Below, one piece after another: positions 8,491 to 17,433 of a stretch of 64,000 bases of DNA. The first letter of the stretch is position 1. Every line of letters begins with the position of its first letter. The DNA comes from Actinomadura opuntiae (GTDB lineage Bacteria; Actinomycetota; Actinomycetes; Streptosporangiales; Streptosporangiaceae). The notes beneath the pieces were generated by a model. It ran no database searches. It saw only the letters and a list, made by a program, of their open reading frames with translations, and had not been told where the DNA came from. Position numbers and translations under genes: made by a program. Location of the stretch: positions 62,001-126,000 of the forward strand of contig NZ_JASNWF010000011.1 in the NCBI RefSeq assembly GCF_030283205.1. The letters are read 5' to 3'.

Positions 8491-9390
8491 ATGCGCATCC
8501 ATCACCTGAACTGTGGCACCATGCGGCCCCTCGGCGGACGGCTGGTCAGCGGCACGGGACACCCGCTGACCTTCGCCCGGAACGTCTGCCACTGCCTCCT
8601 GGTCGAGACCGACCAGGGCCTGGTCCTGATCGACACCGGGCTGGGGCTCGGCGACGTACGCGACCCCGCCAGGCTGAGCCCCCGGTTCCGGTTCCTGGTC
8701 CGGCCCGTGCTGGACGAAGCGGAGACCGCCGCCCAGCAGGTGCTCCGGCTCGGCTTTCAGCTCAGCGATGTACAGCACATCGTGCTCACCCATCTGGACG
8801 TTGACCACGCGGGCGGCCTCGGCGATTTCCCCCACGCCAAGGTGCACCTCTACGCGGCCGAACTCGAGGCCGCGCTGAAACCGCTCACCGCTTTGGAGCG
8901 CTTTCGCTACCACGCCGCCCACTGGGCGCACGACCCCGATTGGGTACCGCACTCCAGCGCGGGCGAGCCGTGGTTCGGCTTCTCCGCCGTACGCGACCTG
9001 CCGAAACTTCCCCCACAGATCTTGCTCGTGCCCCTGGCCGGACACACCCGAGGGCATGCCGGCGTCGCCATCGACACCGGCCGAAGCGAGCCTGGAGCCC
9101 CACGCTGGCTCCTGCACGCCGGTGACGCCTACTTTCACCACGCGCAGGTCGCGCCGCGCCCGTCCTGCCCGCCCATCAGCCGGGCCTTTCAGACCTTCGT
9201 GCAAGCTGATCGCACCAGTCGCCTGCACAATCTGCACCGGCTCAACGAACTCGCCGCCACAGGAAAGGTGGACATCATCTGCGCCCACGACCCCGACGAA
9301 CTCGACCGCGCGCAAGGCGCGCAGCCGCTGACGCGTTTGGCGGGACCCTCAGGCGATGTCGGGCACGCTGCGTGGAGCGACGGGCAGTAG
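8491..9390 (+). CDS. metallo-beta-lactamase-fold hydrolase
   Basis: 299 residues. Conserved metal-site elements are visible: HIVLTHLDVDHAGGL (about 91-105), GHTRGHAG, LLHAGDAYFHH and a late ICAHDP histidine. The first motif is HLDVDH rather than the canonical HxHxDH, a substitution also found in other lactonase-like members. It probably hydrolyses a small ester or lactone in the cytoplasm (no signal peptide). The sequence before the ATG is AT-rich, consistent with a promoter. A TetR remnant follows immediately. Confidence 0.85.
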   Translation: MRIHHLNCGTMRPLGGRLVSGTGHPLTFARNVCHCLLVETDQGLVLIDTGLGLGDVRDPARLSPRFRFLVRPVLDEAETAAQQVLRLGFQLSDVQHIVLTHLDVDHAGGLGDFPHAKVHLYAAELEAALKPLTALERFRYHAAHWAHDPDWVPHSSAGEPWFGFSAVRDLPKLPPQILLVPLAGHTRGHAGVAIDTGRSEPGAPRWLLHAGDAYFHHAQVAPRPSCPPISRAFQTFVQADRTSRLHNLHRLNELAATGKVDIICAHDPDELDRAQGAQPLTRLAGPSGDVGHAAWSDGQ

Positions 9391-9392
9391 CA

Positions 9393-9712
9393 ATGGCGCC
9401 CCGCCGTCAGACCAGGGAACGCATCCTTGACGCTGCCGCGGAAACCACCACCCAGGCCGCGCGGCAACGGGGCGAGGCCATCAACACCGCTCCGGCCAAG
9501 GCCGCGACGCCGCGCACGCCATCACCGATCTGCTCGCCGCACACCTTCACCAGGGGGAATCCCGACGCCACGGCGCATGAGCTGGCCATCTTCATCCTCG
9601 CCACCATCGAGGGCGCGCTTCTGCCGGGACGCGCCCGACGAGACATCGCCCGCTATCCGGTGGGATGCCGGGGCACGCTGGTCGACGGGATGACCGCCCG
9701 TGCGCGGCGCGC
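9393..9712 (+). pseudogene. TetR-family regulator remnant
   Basis: Starts MAPRRQTRERILDAAAE, the usual TetR N terminus, but the recognition helices are missing. The frame then resumes in a region like the C-terminal ligand domain (AHELAIFILATIEGALLPG, then RARRDIARYPVG). It runs tail to tail into the NAD-binding gene that ends at 9715 on the other strand. An internal deletion with frame loss is the best explanation. Confidence 0.55.
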
Positions 9713-9714
9713 TC

Positions 9715-10665
9715 TCATCGCCGCCCGCCCGGCCCCCGATTCGGCTCCCGCACGGGGTGCGGGCGTGGACCTCGCAGGGCGTGGCGCAGCGCCTCCCTCA
9801 ACGAGGGAGGATTCAAGCCGCCGAAGGGCTCTGACCGAGCGGGGTCGATGACGTAGTCGTGTTCGTTGCCGCTGGACAAGTATCGGCAGAAACCGTAGGG
9901 CTCACCGGTCACCGCCGCGATGAGGGCGGCGTCGAGCCGTGGCGTGGCAATCGGGGAGCGGACGATGAGCCGCCGCAGACCCAGCGTGGTGGCGATGGCG
10001 CGGACGAGCTCCTGGTGGGTGGGCTGTGCGCAGACCGGCGCGTCCAGCGACCGGCCCGCCAGTGCCGCGTCGGTCCCGGCGGCGACGATGGCCTCCGTCA
10101 CCGTGGCGGGGTCGATGACGGCGATGCGGTTGGCGCACCAAGGGCCTAGCGGGACGATGGGCGCCCGCTGGACGAGTTTCACGTAGGGCAGCAGGCCGCG
10201 GGAGCGGGCGCCCAGCACCATGCCGGCGCGTACGGCGCTCATGCCGGGGATGCCGTCCAGCAGGATTTCCTCCACCCGCAGCCGGTTGTGCTGGTAGATG
10301 GGCGGGCGTGCGCCGCGGGGCGGCGCAAGGGTGGTGAAGAAGACGCCTTGTCGCAGCCCGGCGGTCTGGGCTGCCCGGACGAACTGACGGGCGGCGCGCA
10401 GGTCGCGTTCGTCGGTCCTGCGGTCCGGCGCGTCGAGGGCGTGCACGAAGTAGAACGCGGTGTCGACGCCGGTCAGGGCCTGATGCAGACCGGCTCCGGT
10501 GATGGCGTCGCCCTGGACGACGTCATCGATGCCCGCCTCCTTGAGGGCGGAGGCCGCGCGGGCGGAGTCGCGGACGAGGCCGCGGACGGTATGGCCCCGC
10601 GCTGCGAGGAGCCGGGCGACGTTCCCGCCGTTGTAGCCGCCGGCGCCGACGATCAGAGCCTTCAT
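9715..10665 (-). CDS. NAD(P)-binding NmrA/atypical SDR-family protein
   Basis: 316 residues starting MKALIVGAGGYNGGNVARLL, a Rossmann motif GxxGxxG, then TGVDTAFYFVHAL, AGLRQGVFFTTLAPP and a C-terminal substrate region. It lacks the YxxxK pair of classical SDRs and resembles NmrA or DoxX-associated epimerase-like proteins. The ATG at 10665 overlaps the upstream gene stop (ATGA). Third gene of a translationally coupled operon with an enoyl-CoA hydratase and an NTF2-like protein, so it probably acts on the same unknown acyl or aromatic substrate. Confidence 0.8.
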   Translation of the reverse strand: MKALIVGAGGYNGGNVARLLAARGHTVRGLVRDSARAASALKEAGIDDVVQGDAITGAGLHQALTGVDTAFYFVHALDAPDRRTDERDLRAARQFVRAAQTAGLRQGVFFTTLAPPRGARPPIYQHNRLRVEEILLDGIPGMSAVRAGMVLGARSRGLLPYVKLVQRAPIVPLGPWCANRIAVIDPATVTEAIVAAGTDAALAGRSLDAPVCAQPTHQELVRAIATTLGLRRLIVRSPIATPRLDAALIAAVTGEPYGFCRYLSSGNEHDYVIDPARSEPFGGLNPPSLREALRHALRGPRPHPVREPNRGPGGRR

Positions 10666-11147
10666 CGCCGTGCCTCCCGCGTCAGCACGCCGACCGCGGT
10701 GCGCGGATCGGTCAGCAGCACACGGGTGCGCGCCCAGAGTGAACTGCGGGGTCGTACGTCGAGGTAGCCGTACATCTGATGCCGAGCGACGCGGTCGCCG
10801 CGGAAGGTCCAGATCTCGGTGCCGAGCTGGTTGGCGCGGCCGCGGAATCCGCCCTCCCAGGTGAGCACGACGGTGGTGGCGTCGGCGCATTGCGGGATCT
10901 TGCGGACGCGCAGCCGGCAGGCCCGCCAGACCTCGGCCAGGACGGTGGCCGCGGGACGGATCGCGTCGATGCCCGCGTAACGCTGGGCGGCCCCGTCGAC
11001 GACCCAGTCGGCGACGGCGTCGGGGTGGTAGAGGGCCAGCCACTCCTCCAGCAGGGCCTGATTGGTCATCCGTTCGGCTTCGGCGGCGAACGCTGCCGCG
11101 TCGAGGGTGCCGTCTGTCCGGCGGGCCAGAGGGGTGGTGCCGGTCAT
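10662..11147 (-). CDS. NTF2-like / SnoaL-fold protein
   Basis: 161 residues. The pattern WLALYHPDAVADWVVDGA, then AGIDAIRPAATVLAEVWRA, then WTFRGDRVARHQMYGYLDVR is characteristic of the nuclear-transport-factor-2-like fold (an Asp/His-lined pocket, often a cyclase or isomerase or a non-enzymatic binder). Start ATG at 11147 overlaps the stop of the enoyl-CoA hydratase gene (ATGA), and its own stop overlaps the next start. The longer upstream frame would overlap the hydratase too deeply. Confidence 0.75.
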   Translation of the reverse strand: MTGTTPLARRTDGTLDAAAFAAEAERMTNQALLEEWLALYHPDAVADWVVDGAAQRYAGIDAIRPAATVLAEVWRACRLRVRKIPQCADATTVVLTWEGGFRGRANQLGTEIWTFRGDRVARHQMYGYLDVRPRSSLWARTRVLLTDPRTAVGVLTREARR

Positions 11148-12112
11148 CGGTCGCTCCTCGGGTTCGGTTCGCCGGGTGCCCGAAGCCATGCCGTCTCCAG
11201 TGCGTGTGCGGTGGTCGGGGCGGGTGCGGACAGACGCCGGTGGAATGCGGTGATCGCGCGGACCGCGCGCCGGTCGGTCATCGTGACGAGCAGCGCGGCG
11301 CCCTCCGCGCGGAACGCCGCAGCCGTGCGGCGTGCCCCCGGACCTTCGTAGGCGACCCGTTTGAGCTCGCGGGTCACCCGGGGCGGGCGGGACGCCAGGC
11401 GTTCAGCGATCGAGACCGCCTGCGCCTCCAGGTCACCGCGGGGGGCGAGGTGGTGCACAAGGCCGAGGTCCGTCGCCTGTCGCGGGGTGAGCATGCGCCC
11501 TTCGAGCAGGAGTTCCAGAGCTTGGGACGTGCCGATCGCGTCCAGCATGCGGCGGGCGCCGCCCGCCCCGGCCAGGACACCGACGGTGCTCTCCGGCAGA
11601 CCGATCGCGTACGTCTCGTCGGCGGCGACGCGGATGTCGCAGGCCAGTGCGAAGACCCATCCCATCGCGACCGCCGTGCCGTTGATCGCGGCGACGAAGG
11701 CCTTGTCCATGCGGTTCATGCGGCGGAACGTCGCATACAGCCGCGGCGCCAGCAGCACACCGCGCAGCGGAGTGGCCCGCACGATCCGGTCCACCAGCCG
11801 TGACCGGGTCAGAAGGCTCCCGACCCGCAGGACCGCGAGCGCGACCGGATAGGGGACCCGACCCGGGACGAGCCGTACCGCATCCAGAACGTCGGGCACG
11901 TACAGATGCGGGTAGGCCGAGCCCTCCCCGGCGAAGACCACCGCGCCCACCGAGCCGTCACGGACCAGCCGCCGGGTGAGCTGGTCCAGTTCGACGCTCA
12001 TCGGTTCGTCGAGGAAGTGATGGGGCGGATTGTCGAAGCGCACCACCAGCACGCGCCCGACTCTTCGGGTCAGCAGGCGAGGCCTGGGAGCACGAGACCG
12101 TCGTTCGTCCAT
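11144..12112 (-). CDS. enoyl-CoA hydratase/isomerase family protein
   Basis: 322 residues with a crotonase fold: VVRFDNPPHHFLDEPMSVEL near the N terminus, the oxyanion-hole region INGTAVAMGWVFALACDIRV (about 166-185), and the later stretch PESTVGVLAGAGGARRMLDA. The catalytic Glu of hydratases is not clearly retained at the first position, so an isomerase or hydrolase role is possible. First gene of the three-gene coupled operon. It is transcribed away from the HxlR-type regulator at 12204 across a 91-bp AT-rich gap. Confidence 0.85.
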   Translation of the reverse strand: MDERRSRAPRPRLLTRRVGRVLVVRFDNPPHHFLDEPMSVELDQLTRRLVRDGSVGAVVFAGEGSAYPHLYVPDVLDAVRLVPGRVPYPVALAVLRVGSLLTRSRLVDRIVRATPLRGVLLAPRLYATFRRMNRMDKAFVAAINGTAVAMGWVFALACDIRVAADETYAIGLPESTVGVLAGAGGARRMLDAIGTSQALELLLEGRMLTPRQATDLGLVHHLAPRGDLEAQAVSIAERLASRPPRVTRELKRVAYEGPGARRTAAAFRAEGAALLVTMTDRRAVRAITAFHRRLSAPAPTTAHALETAWLRAPGEPNPRSDR

Positions 12113-12203
12113 GGCCAGGACCGTACATAAGTTTTTGAAGCAAGTAAATAAGTATTAGAAGTGGATGCTTTGAATACGTTTCCGAGGGCGTAGGGTGCGG
12201 GAT
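12113..12203. promoter_or_regulatory. AT-rich divergent promoter region
   Basis: The gap between the hydratase operon and the HxlR-SCP2 regulator is strikingly AT-rich (CATAAGTTTTTGAAGCAAGT, then AAATAAGTATTAGAAG), unlike the surrounding GC-rich DNA. Short inverted elements such as GTATT...AATAC are present but weak. This is where the regulator would be expected to act; no exact operator can be assigned. Confidence 0.5.
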
Positions 12204-12893
12204 ATGGCTCGGCGCACCTATGACCAGTTCTGCGGGCTCGCCCGCGCACTCGACGTCGTCGGGGAACGCTGGACGCTGCTGATCGTCCGCGAGCTCATGT
12301 CGGGGCCCAAGCGCTACTCCGACCTGGCCGCCGCACTCGAGGGCATCGGGACCAGCCTGCTGGCCTCCCGGGTCAGGCAACTCGAAGCCGACCGCGTCGT
12401 CACGCGGCGCCGTCTACCGCCGCCGATCGCGTCCACCGTGTACGAACTCACGGCGATCGGGACCGAGCTCGCGCAGGCGATCATGCCGCTCGCCCTGTGG
12501 GGCGCACGCCACCACACCGGCGACGGCCGCGCACCCGCGGACGCCTACCGAGCCGAATGGACACTGGCGCCCCTCGCCCATCTCCTTCCGGCCGAGGCGA
12601 TACGCGACATTGAAGCCGTCTACGAGTTCCACATCGACGACAGCACGGCCCACCTGCGCATCCAGGACGGCCGGGTGCACATCGTCCCGGGAGCGGCGGA
12701 CGGGCGGGCCGACGTCACCATCCGTTCGGGCTCATCGACTCTCGCCGCCATCGCCGCAGGTCGCCTCGACCTCACCGAGGCTCTGCAAGCTGGACACGTC
12801 GAGGCGGACGGCGCCGCAATGGCGCTGGCAACATTGCTGAAGCTGCTGCAGGCTCACCTGCAGCCGCTCATCCGGCTCAACGCCGGCAGCTAG
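12204..12893 (+). CDS. HxlR-type winged-helix regulator with C-terminal SCP2-like domain
   Basis: 229 residues. The N-terminal half is HxlR-like (CGLARALDVVGERWTLLIVR, then YSDLAAALEGIGTSLLASR, with the wing near RRRLPPPIASTVYELT). The C-terminal half (about 130-220) resembles an SCP2 sterol-carrier fold (DDSTAHLRIQDGRVHIVPGA, then DVTIRSGSSTLAAIAAGRLD), which could bind a lipid-like effector. The ATG at 12204 is preferred to a GTG 9 bp upstream. Divergent orientation suggests it controls the enoyl-CoA hydratase operon. Confidence 0.88.
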   Translation: MARRTYDQFCGLARALDVVGERWTLLIVRELMSGPKRYSDLAAALEGIGTSLLASRVRQLEADRVVTRRRLPPPIASTVYELTAIGTELAQAIMPLALWGARHHTGDGRAPADAYRAEWTLAPLAHLLPAEAIRDIEAVYEFHIDDSTAHLRIQDGRVHIVPGAADGRADVTIRSGSSTLAAIAAGRLDLTEALQAGHVEADGAAMALATLLKLLQAHLQPLIRLNAGS

Positions 12894-13001
12894 TCACCTG
12901 ATCAGGACGGCCCGGAACCGCCCGAAGCCGGGTCGCACGCCCCCGCCGAAGAACACGGCGGCTGCCGGCCGACCGCGGCTACGACCCACCCCCAGCCCGG
13001 A

Positions 13002-13103
13002 TCACCCACGGCGCGCACCGGCGCGCTGACTGCGGAAGCTACGGCGGTAGGCGTCGGGGGGCACGCCGACGGTGCGGTTGAAGTGCCGACGAAGCGTGGC
13101 CGC
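13002..13103 (-). pseudogene. AraC-family regulator C-terminal fragment
   Basis: The last 33 codons before a stop at 13002 read AATLRRHFNRTVGVPPDAYR then RSFRSQ, the signature end of the second AraC helix-turn-helix. Upstream the frame continues through the opposite strand of the saccharopine-dehydrogenase-like gene and has no AraC similarity. The rest of the regulator was replaced when the operon at 13134 arrived or was rearranged. Confidence 0.75.
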
Positions 13104-13133
13104 GGGGTGGATCTTTCGGCAAGGAGAGAGCGG

Positions 13134-14219
13134 ATGGTGACGGGCCCTATCGTGACGGTCTATGGCGCGTACGGCCACACGGGCCGCTTCGTCGTGGCGG
13201 AACTGCTGGATCGCGGATTCGTCCCCGTGCTGGCAGGTCGAGACCTCGGCAAGCTGCGTGTCCTGGCGGCATCGACCCCGGGCCTGGACGTCCGGCACGC
13301 GCCGGTCGACGACCCGACGGCGCTGGACGGCGCTCTGGACGGCGCCGACGCGGTGATCAACTGCGCCGGACCCTTCGCCGCCACCGCCGCCCCGGTGATC
13401 AGGGCCGCATTGCGCGCCGGAATCCCCTACGCCGACGTCGCGGCCGAGATCGAGGCGAACGTCGACACGTTCCGGCTGTTCGCCGAGGGCGCTCGTGCCG
13501 CCGGGGCCCTGGTCGTGCCCGCGATGGCCTTCTACGGCGGGCTCGGCGACCTGCTGGTCACGGCCGCGATGAGCGACTGGACCGAGGCGGACGAGGTGCG
13601 CGTCGCCTACGGGCTGGACAGCTGGCACCCCACCCCCGGGACCCGCGCCGCGGGCGGGATCTCCCGGCAGCGGCGAAACGGCCGGCGCGTCCGCTATGCC
13701 GGTGGCCGGCTGGAGTACCGGGACGACGAGCCGCCTACCCAGAAGTGGTTCTTCCCCGAACCGCTGGGCGCTCGCGACGTCGTCGCGGAGTTCACGATGG
13801 CCGATGTCGTGACCGTCCCCAGCCACTTGAACATCCCCGAGGTGCGCACGTACATGACCGTCGAGGCGGCCACCGACCTGTCCTCCGCGGACACACCGGC
13901 CCCGGTCGACGTGCGGGGGCGGTCCGCACAGTTGTTCATCGTCGACGTCGTCGTCCGTGCGGGGGCCGCGGAACGGTGTGCTGTGGCCTACGGCCAGGAC
14001 ATCTACGCCGTCAGCGCACCGCTCGCCGTCGAAGCCGTCCACCGGATGCTCACCGGAAGGACCCGGGCTGTCGGGGTCGCTTCGGCAGGAAAGATTTTCG
14101 ATGCGCGGAACTTCCTGCGGGCGCTGTCACCCCACATCCGGATCGAACTCGACCACCGGCCGATCACTGGTCGGGCAACCGAAGGGCGCCGCGAGGTCGG
14201 CGTCGCCGGGAAGGAGTGA
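13134..14219 (+). CDS. saccharopine dehydrogenase-like NAD(P)-binding protein
   Basis: 361 residues starting MVTGPIVTVYGAYGHTGRFV with a Rossmann glycine motif, then DGADAVINCAGPFAATAAPV and PYADVAAEIEANVD. This is typical of saccharopine-dehydrogenase-like or trans-acting enoyl-reductase family oxidoreductases. AAGGAGAG at 13121 fixes the ATG at 13134; the longer upstream frame has no coding character and overlaps the AraC fragment. The next gene begins 1 bp after its stop, so both form an operon. Substrate unknown. Confidence 0.8.
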   Translation: MVTGPIVTVYGAYGHTGRFVVAELLDRGFVPVLAGRDLGKLRVLAASTPGLDVRHAPVDDPTALDGALDGADAVINCAGPFAATAAPVIRAALRAGIPYADVAAEIEANVDTFRLFAEGARAAGALVVPAMAFYGGLGDLLVTAAMSDWTEADEVRVAYGLDSWHPTPGTRAAGGISRQRRNGRRVRYAGGRLEYRDDEPPTQKWFFPEPLGARDVVAEFTMADVVTVPSHLNIPEVRTYMTVEAATDLSSADTPAPVDVRGRSAQLFIVDVVVRAGAAERCAVAYGQDIYAVSAPLAVEAVHRMLTGRTRAVGVASAGKIFDARNFLRALSPHIRIELDHRPITGRATEGRREVGVAGKE

Positions 14220-14220
14220 C

Positions 14221-15141
14221 ATGCGAGCCATCAGCCAGGACACCCTGGGCGGCCCCGCGGTGCTGAAGGAGGTCGAGATGGAACGGCCGGCGCCCGGCCC
14301 GAGCGAGGTACTGGTCAAGGTGCACGCGGCAGGTGTCAATCCGACCGACTGGATCCACCGCGCCACCGGTCTGATCCTGGGCCGGCCGCCGTTCGTCCTG
14401 GGCTGGGAACTGTCGGGCGTGGTGGAGGCAGTCGGGCTCGGGGTCACGATCCACCGCCGGGGGGACGAGGTGTTCGGCATGCTGAAGTACCCGTACGGGA
14501 ACGGCGCGCATGCCGAGTACGTGGTGTCGGCGGCCCGCCACCTGGTGCCCAAGCCCCCCAACATCGACCACGTTCAGGCCGCGGCCCTTCCCCTGGGTGC
14601 GCTCACCGCCTGGCAGGCGCTCGTGGACACCGCGGGCCTGCTGCCAGGGCAGCGGGTGCTCATCCATGCGGCCGCAGGCGGGGTCGGTCATCTGGCCGTG
14701 CAGATCGCCAAGGCACGTGGCGCGTACGTCATCGGTACCGCCAGCGCTCCCAAGCACGCCCTCCTCCACGAGCTGGGAGCCGACGAGATGATCGATTACA
14801 CGACCGTTGACTTCGCTACAACGGTGCGGAACGTGGACGTCGTCCTGGACGGCGTCGGCGGCGAGTACGGACCACGGTCGCTACCCTGCCTGCGCAGGGG
14901 CGGCGTGCTGGTCTCGATCGTCAATCATGTCCGGGATCTGGACGTCGAACGGTACGGGGTCCGGGCCGAGGAGATGCTCGTCGAGGCCGATCACGCGTCG
15001 ATGGAACACGTCGCGGAGCTGGCCGGCTCGGACCGGCTGCACGCCGTGATCGAATCGGTGTTTCCGCTGGCGGACGCGGCCAAAGCACATCAACGCGGAG
15101 AGAGCGGCCGGGTCACCGGAAAGCTGGTTCTCACCGTCTGA
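14221..15141 (+). CDS. NADPH:quinone reductase-like MDR oxidoreductase
   Basis: 306 residues of the medium-chain dehydrogenase/reductase superfamily, zinc-independent quinone oxidoreductase branch. It has a GroES-like N terminus (PGPSEVLVKVHAAGVNPTDW), a nucleotide-binding domain with AAAGGVGHLAVQIAKARGA (about 160-178), and a C terminus VIESVFPLADAAKAHQRGES. No structural zinc cysteines are seen. GGAAGGAG precedes the ATG at 14221. It probably reduces a quinone or enone using NADPH, in an operon with the preceding oxidoreductase. Confidence 0.9.
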   Translation: MRAISQDTLGGPAVLKEVEMERPAPGPSEVLVKVHAAGVNPTDWIHRATGLILGRPPFVLGWELSGVVEAVGLGVTIHRRGDEVFGMLKYPYGNGAHAEYVVSAARHLVPKPPNIDHVQAAALPLGALTAWQALVDTAGLLPGQRVLIHAAAGGVGHLAVQIAKARGAYVIGTASAPKHALLHELGADEMIDYTTVDFATTVRNVDVVLDGVGGEYGPRSLPCLRRGGVLVSIVNHVRDLDVERYGVRAEEMLVEADHASMEHVAELAGSDRLHAVIESVFPLADAAKAHQRGESGRVTGKLVLTV

Positions 15142-15457
15142 CCCAGCGCCGACCGTTGTCGAGATGCCGGTCGGCCGGATGCTCACCGTCCGGACGGCGG
15201 ACGGCTTGCCGGGCCTGGACGAGCAATGCCTGACGTTGATCGGCGGTCGGTCGAGTGCCAGAACCGCGCTCAGCGAGTCAGCGTGACGTCGCCGTCCAGG
15301 GCGGCCGTCCAGGCCGACGAGCCGGTCGCGGACGGTGATGACCCCGGGGTGCTTTCAGTCCAGACAGTGACGAGGGTTCATGGCACAAGGAGACACTTGT
15401 GTCTTTTCGATGGCAAGCGTAGGTTCGGCTTATCCAAGTGATTGATTGGAGAAGCCG
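15142..15457. other. 316-bp gap, no gene seen
   Basis: Between the quinone-reductase-like gene and the TetR gene. The sequence is GC-rich with no convincing frame. The final 100 bp (TGACGAGGGTTCATGGCACA, then ACTTGTGTCTTTTCGATGGC) become less GC-rich and probably contain the TetR/P450 promoter. Confidence 0.4.
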
Positions 15458-16045
15458 GTGGCCGATGGGACGCGGACCCGGATCCTGGACGAGGCGCTGC
15501 GGCTGTTCGCGGAGCGGGGGTATGCCGGGACGTCCATAGCCGCGATCGAGGAGGCGGCCGGGCTGTCACCGCACTCGGGTTCCCTGTACACGCATTTCGG
15601 TTCCAAAGAGCAGGTGATGGCCGCCGCGGTCGAGCGCGCGATCGAGGCCGCCGAGAGGGGTTTCGCGCTCGCGCCGATGCTGCCCCTGGGCAACCTGGAG
15701 GCCGAGCTGACGCTGGTCGCCCGCGGCTCGCTGCTGCTGATGAACAGCTGGCGGGACCTCATCCGGGTGATGGGGAAAGAGAGCGAGCAGTTCCCCGCGG
15801 TGATGGTGGAGGCCCGCAAGCGCCTGTTCGCCCGCTCGCACGAGTTCCTCGCCGAATGGCTGGCGGGCAAGGCGCCCCAGGAGGGCCCTGACTTCGAGGC
15901 CATCACCACGATCTGGCTCGGCGCGATCGAGAACTACTGGGTCGTCACCAACCTCCACGGCCACCGGCCCTTCGGGATGGACGACGACCGCTACGTAAGG
16001 CAATGGGTTTCCACGCTGATGACCGCGATCGGAGCATCGCCATGA
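15458..16045 (+). CDS. TetR-family transcriptional regulator
   Basis: 195 residues from a GTG at 15458, with GGAGAAG about 5 bp upstream. The N-terminal DNA-binding domain is intact (RTRILDEALRLFAERGYAGT, then ASIAAIEEAAG-like helix and GSLYTHFGSKEQVMAAAVER). The C-terminal part is a typical all-helical ligand domain. Its stop overlaps the start of the P450 gene (ATGA at 16042-16045), so it probably autoregulated the P450 and senses its substrate or product. Confidence 0.9.
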   Translation: MADGTRTRILDEALRLFAERGYAGTSIAAIEEAAGLSPHSGSLYTHFGSKEQVMAAAVERAIEAAERGFALAPMLPLGNLEAELTLVARGSLLLMNSWRDLIRVMGKESEQFPAVMVEARKRLFARSHEFLAEWLAGKAPQEGPDFEAITTIWLGAIENYWVVTNLHGHRPFGMDDDRYVRQWVSTLMTAIGASP

Positions 16046-17273
16046 CGCCCCTGGACCTGAACGGCCCCGACTTCATCGCCAACCCCTACCCCGCCTACGC
16101 CTGGCTTCGCGACGTGGCGCCGGTCCACCACCTGTCCGCTCCCGATCTGTGGTTGGTCAGCCGGCACGACAACGTCGTGGCCGTGCTGCGCGACACGAAA
16201 CGCTTCTCCTCCGACCTCGGCAACTCCGCGAGCTTCGAGGACAACCCGTTCAACCCGGCGATGAAGCCGTCGGGTCCGCTGGCGCGGCTGCTGGAGTCGC
16301 TTCCGCCGGTACGGACGGTGCTGACCAGCGACCCGCCCGCAGCACACGCAGCTGCGCCGCAAGGTGGCCAAGGCATTCACCCCGCGCCGGATCGCCGCAT
16401 TGGAACCGCGTGTCAGGCAGATCACCGAACGGCTCGTGGACGACCTCGACGGCGACCTCGTACGCGATCTGGCCTCGCCGCTGCCGACCATCGTCATCGC
16501 CGAGATGATGGCCATCCCCGCCGACCGGCACGACGACTTCAAGCGCTGGTCGGACGATCTGGTCAACGGGCTGCTCACCGGCGGCAGCAGGATCAGGATG
16601 GCCAGGAGCGCGATCGAGATCTCCTGGTTCTTCCTGCGGACCGTGCGAGCCAGGCGGCACCGGCCGGGCGACGACCTGATCAGTCTCCTGATCACCCGGG
16701 ACGAGGACGGCGACGCCCTCACCCTCGCCGAATTGATCAACTTTTGCGTTCTGCTGCTGGTCGCGGGGAACGAGACCACCACCAACCTGATCTCCAACGC
16801 GATGCTCGCCCTGTTCGACCGCCCCGACCTGTGGCGGCAGATCGGCGACGACCCGCAGTTGGCCCGGGCCGCGGTGGAGGAGGCCCTGCGCTATGACGGG
16901 CCGGCCCAGGGGCTGCTGCGCGTCGCCACCACCGACGTCGTCATCGGCGAGACCGCGGTCCCCGAAGGCTCACGTGTCCTACCGCTGGTCGGCTCGGCCA
17001 ACCGAGACCCGCGCCACTGGGGCGACCCCGACGCCTTCCGGCTGGACCGCACCGCGGGCGACCACGTCGCCTTCGGCTCGGGCATCCACTTCTGCATCGG
17101 TCATGCACTCGCCCGCCCTGGAAACCCGTATCGCCTTGGAAACCCTCGCCCGGCGCCTGCCCCACCTGGCCCCCGCCGGTGCCCCGGACCGCACCGGCAG
17201 CCCCGTACTACGCGGACTCCGCTCCCTTCCCGTCACGGTCAGACCCGCGCTCCAGCCCGCCAAACCACGATGA
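16042..17273 (+). pseudogene. cytochrome P450 with two +1 frameshifts
   Basis: A complete bacterial P450 can be read if two frameshifts are corrected. The first frame runs from MTPLDLNGPDFIANPYPAYA to LTSDPP near 16338. The next starts KVAKAFTPRRIAALEPRVRQ and holds the I-helix AGNETTTN, the ExxR motif EALR, and the heme loop FGSGIHFCIG near 17085. At about 17118 an extra C shifts the frame and the end continues as LETRIALETLARRLP up to the stop at 17273. Every catalytic signature is preserved, so decay is recent or these are sequencing errors. Coupled to the TetR gene by ATGA. Confidence 0.85.
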
Positions 17274-17433
17274 ATCCGTCGGGACCTCGACTGCGCGGCG
17301 AGCGAGGCGAACGGGCCGTGCCCGTCCAAGAGCTCACGGCGACGCGTGTTATGGAAGCGCTCTATTTGCCCGTCGTGGTGGCGATCGGGGCTTGGTCAGC
17401 CGGGTGGTGGCCGCCGGGTGTGCGCGCTTCGAG

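Noticed and set aside
17274..17433. C-terminal extension of the P450 frame toward the TetR gene
   Set aside because: The correct P450 frame ends at 17273; the longer frame is an out-of-phase continuation after the second frameshift.
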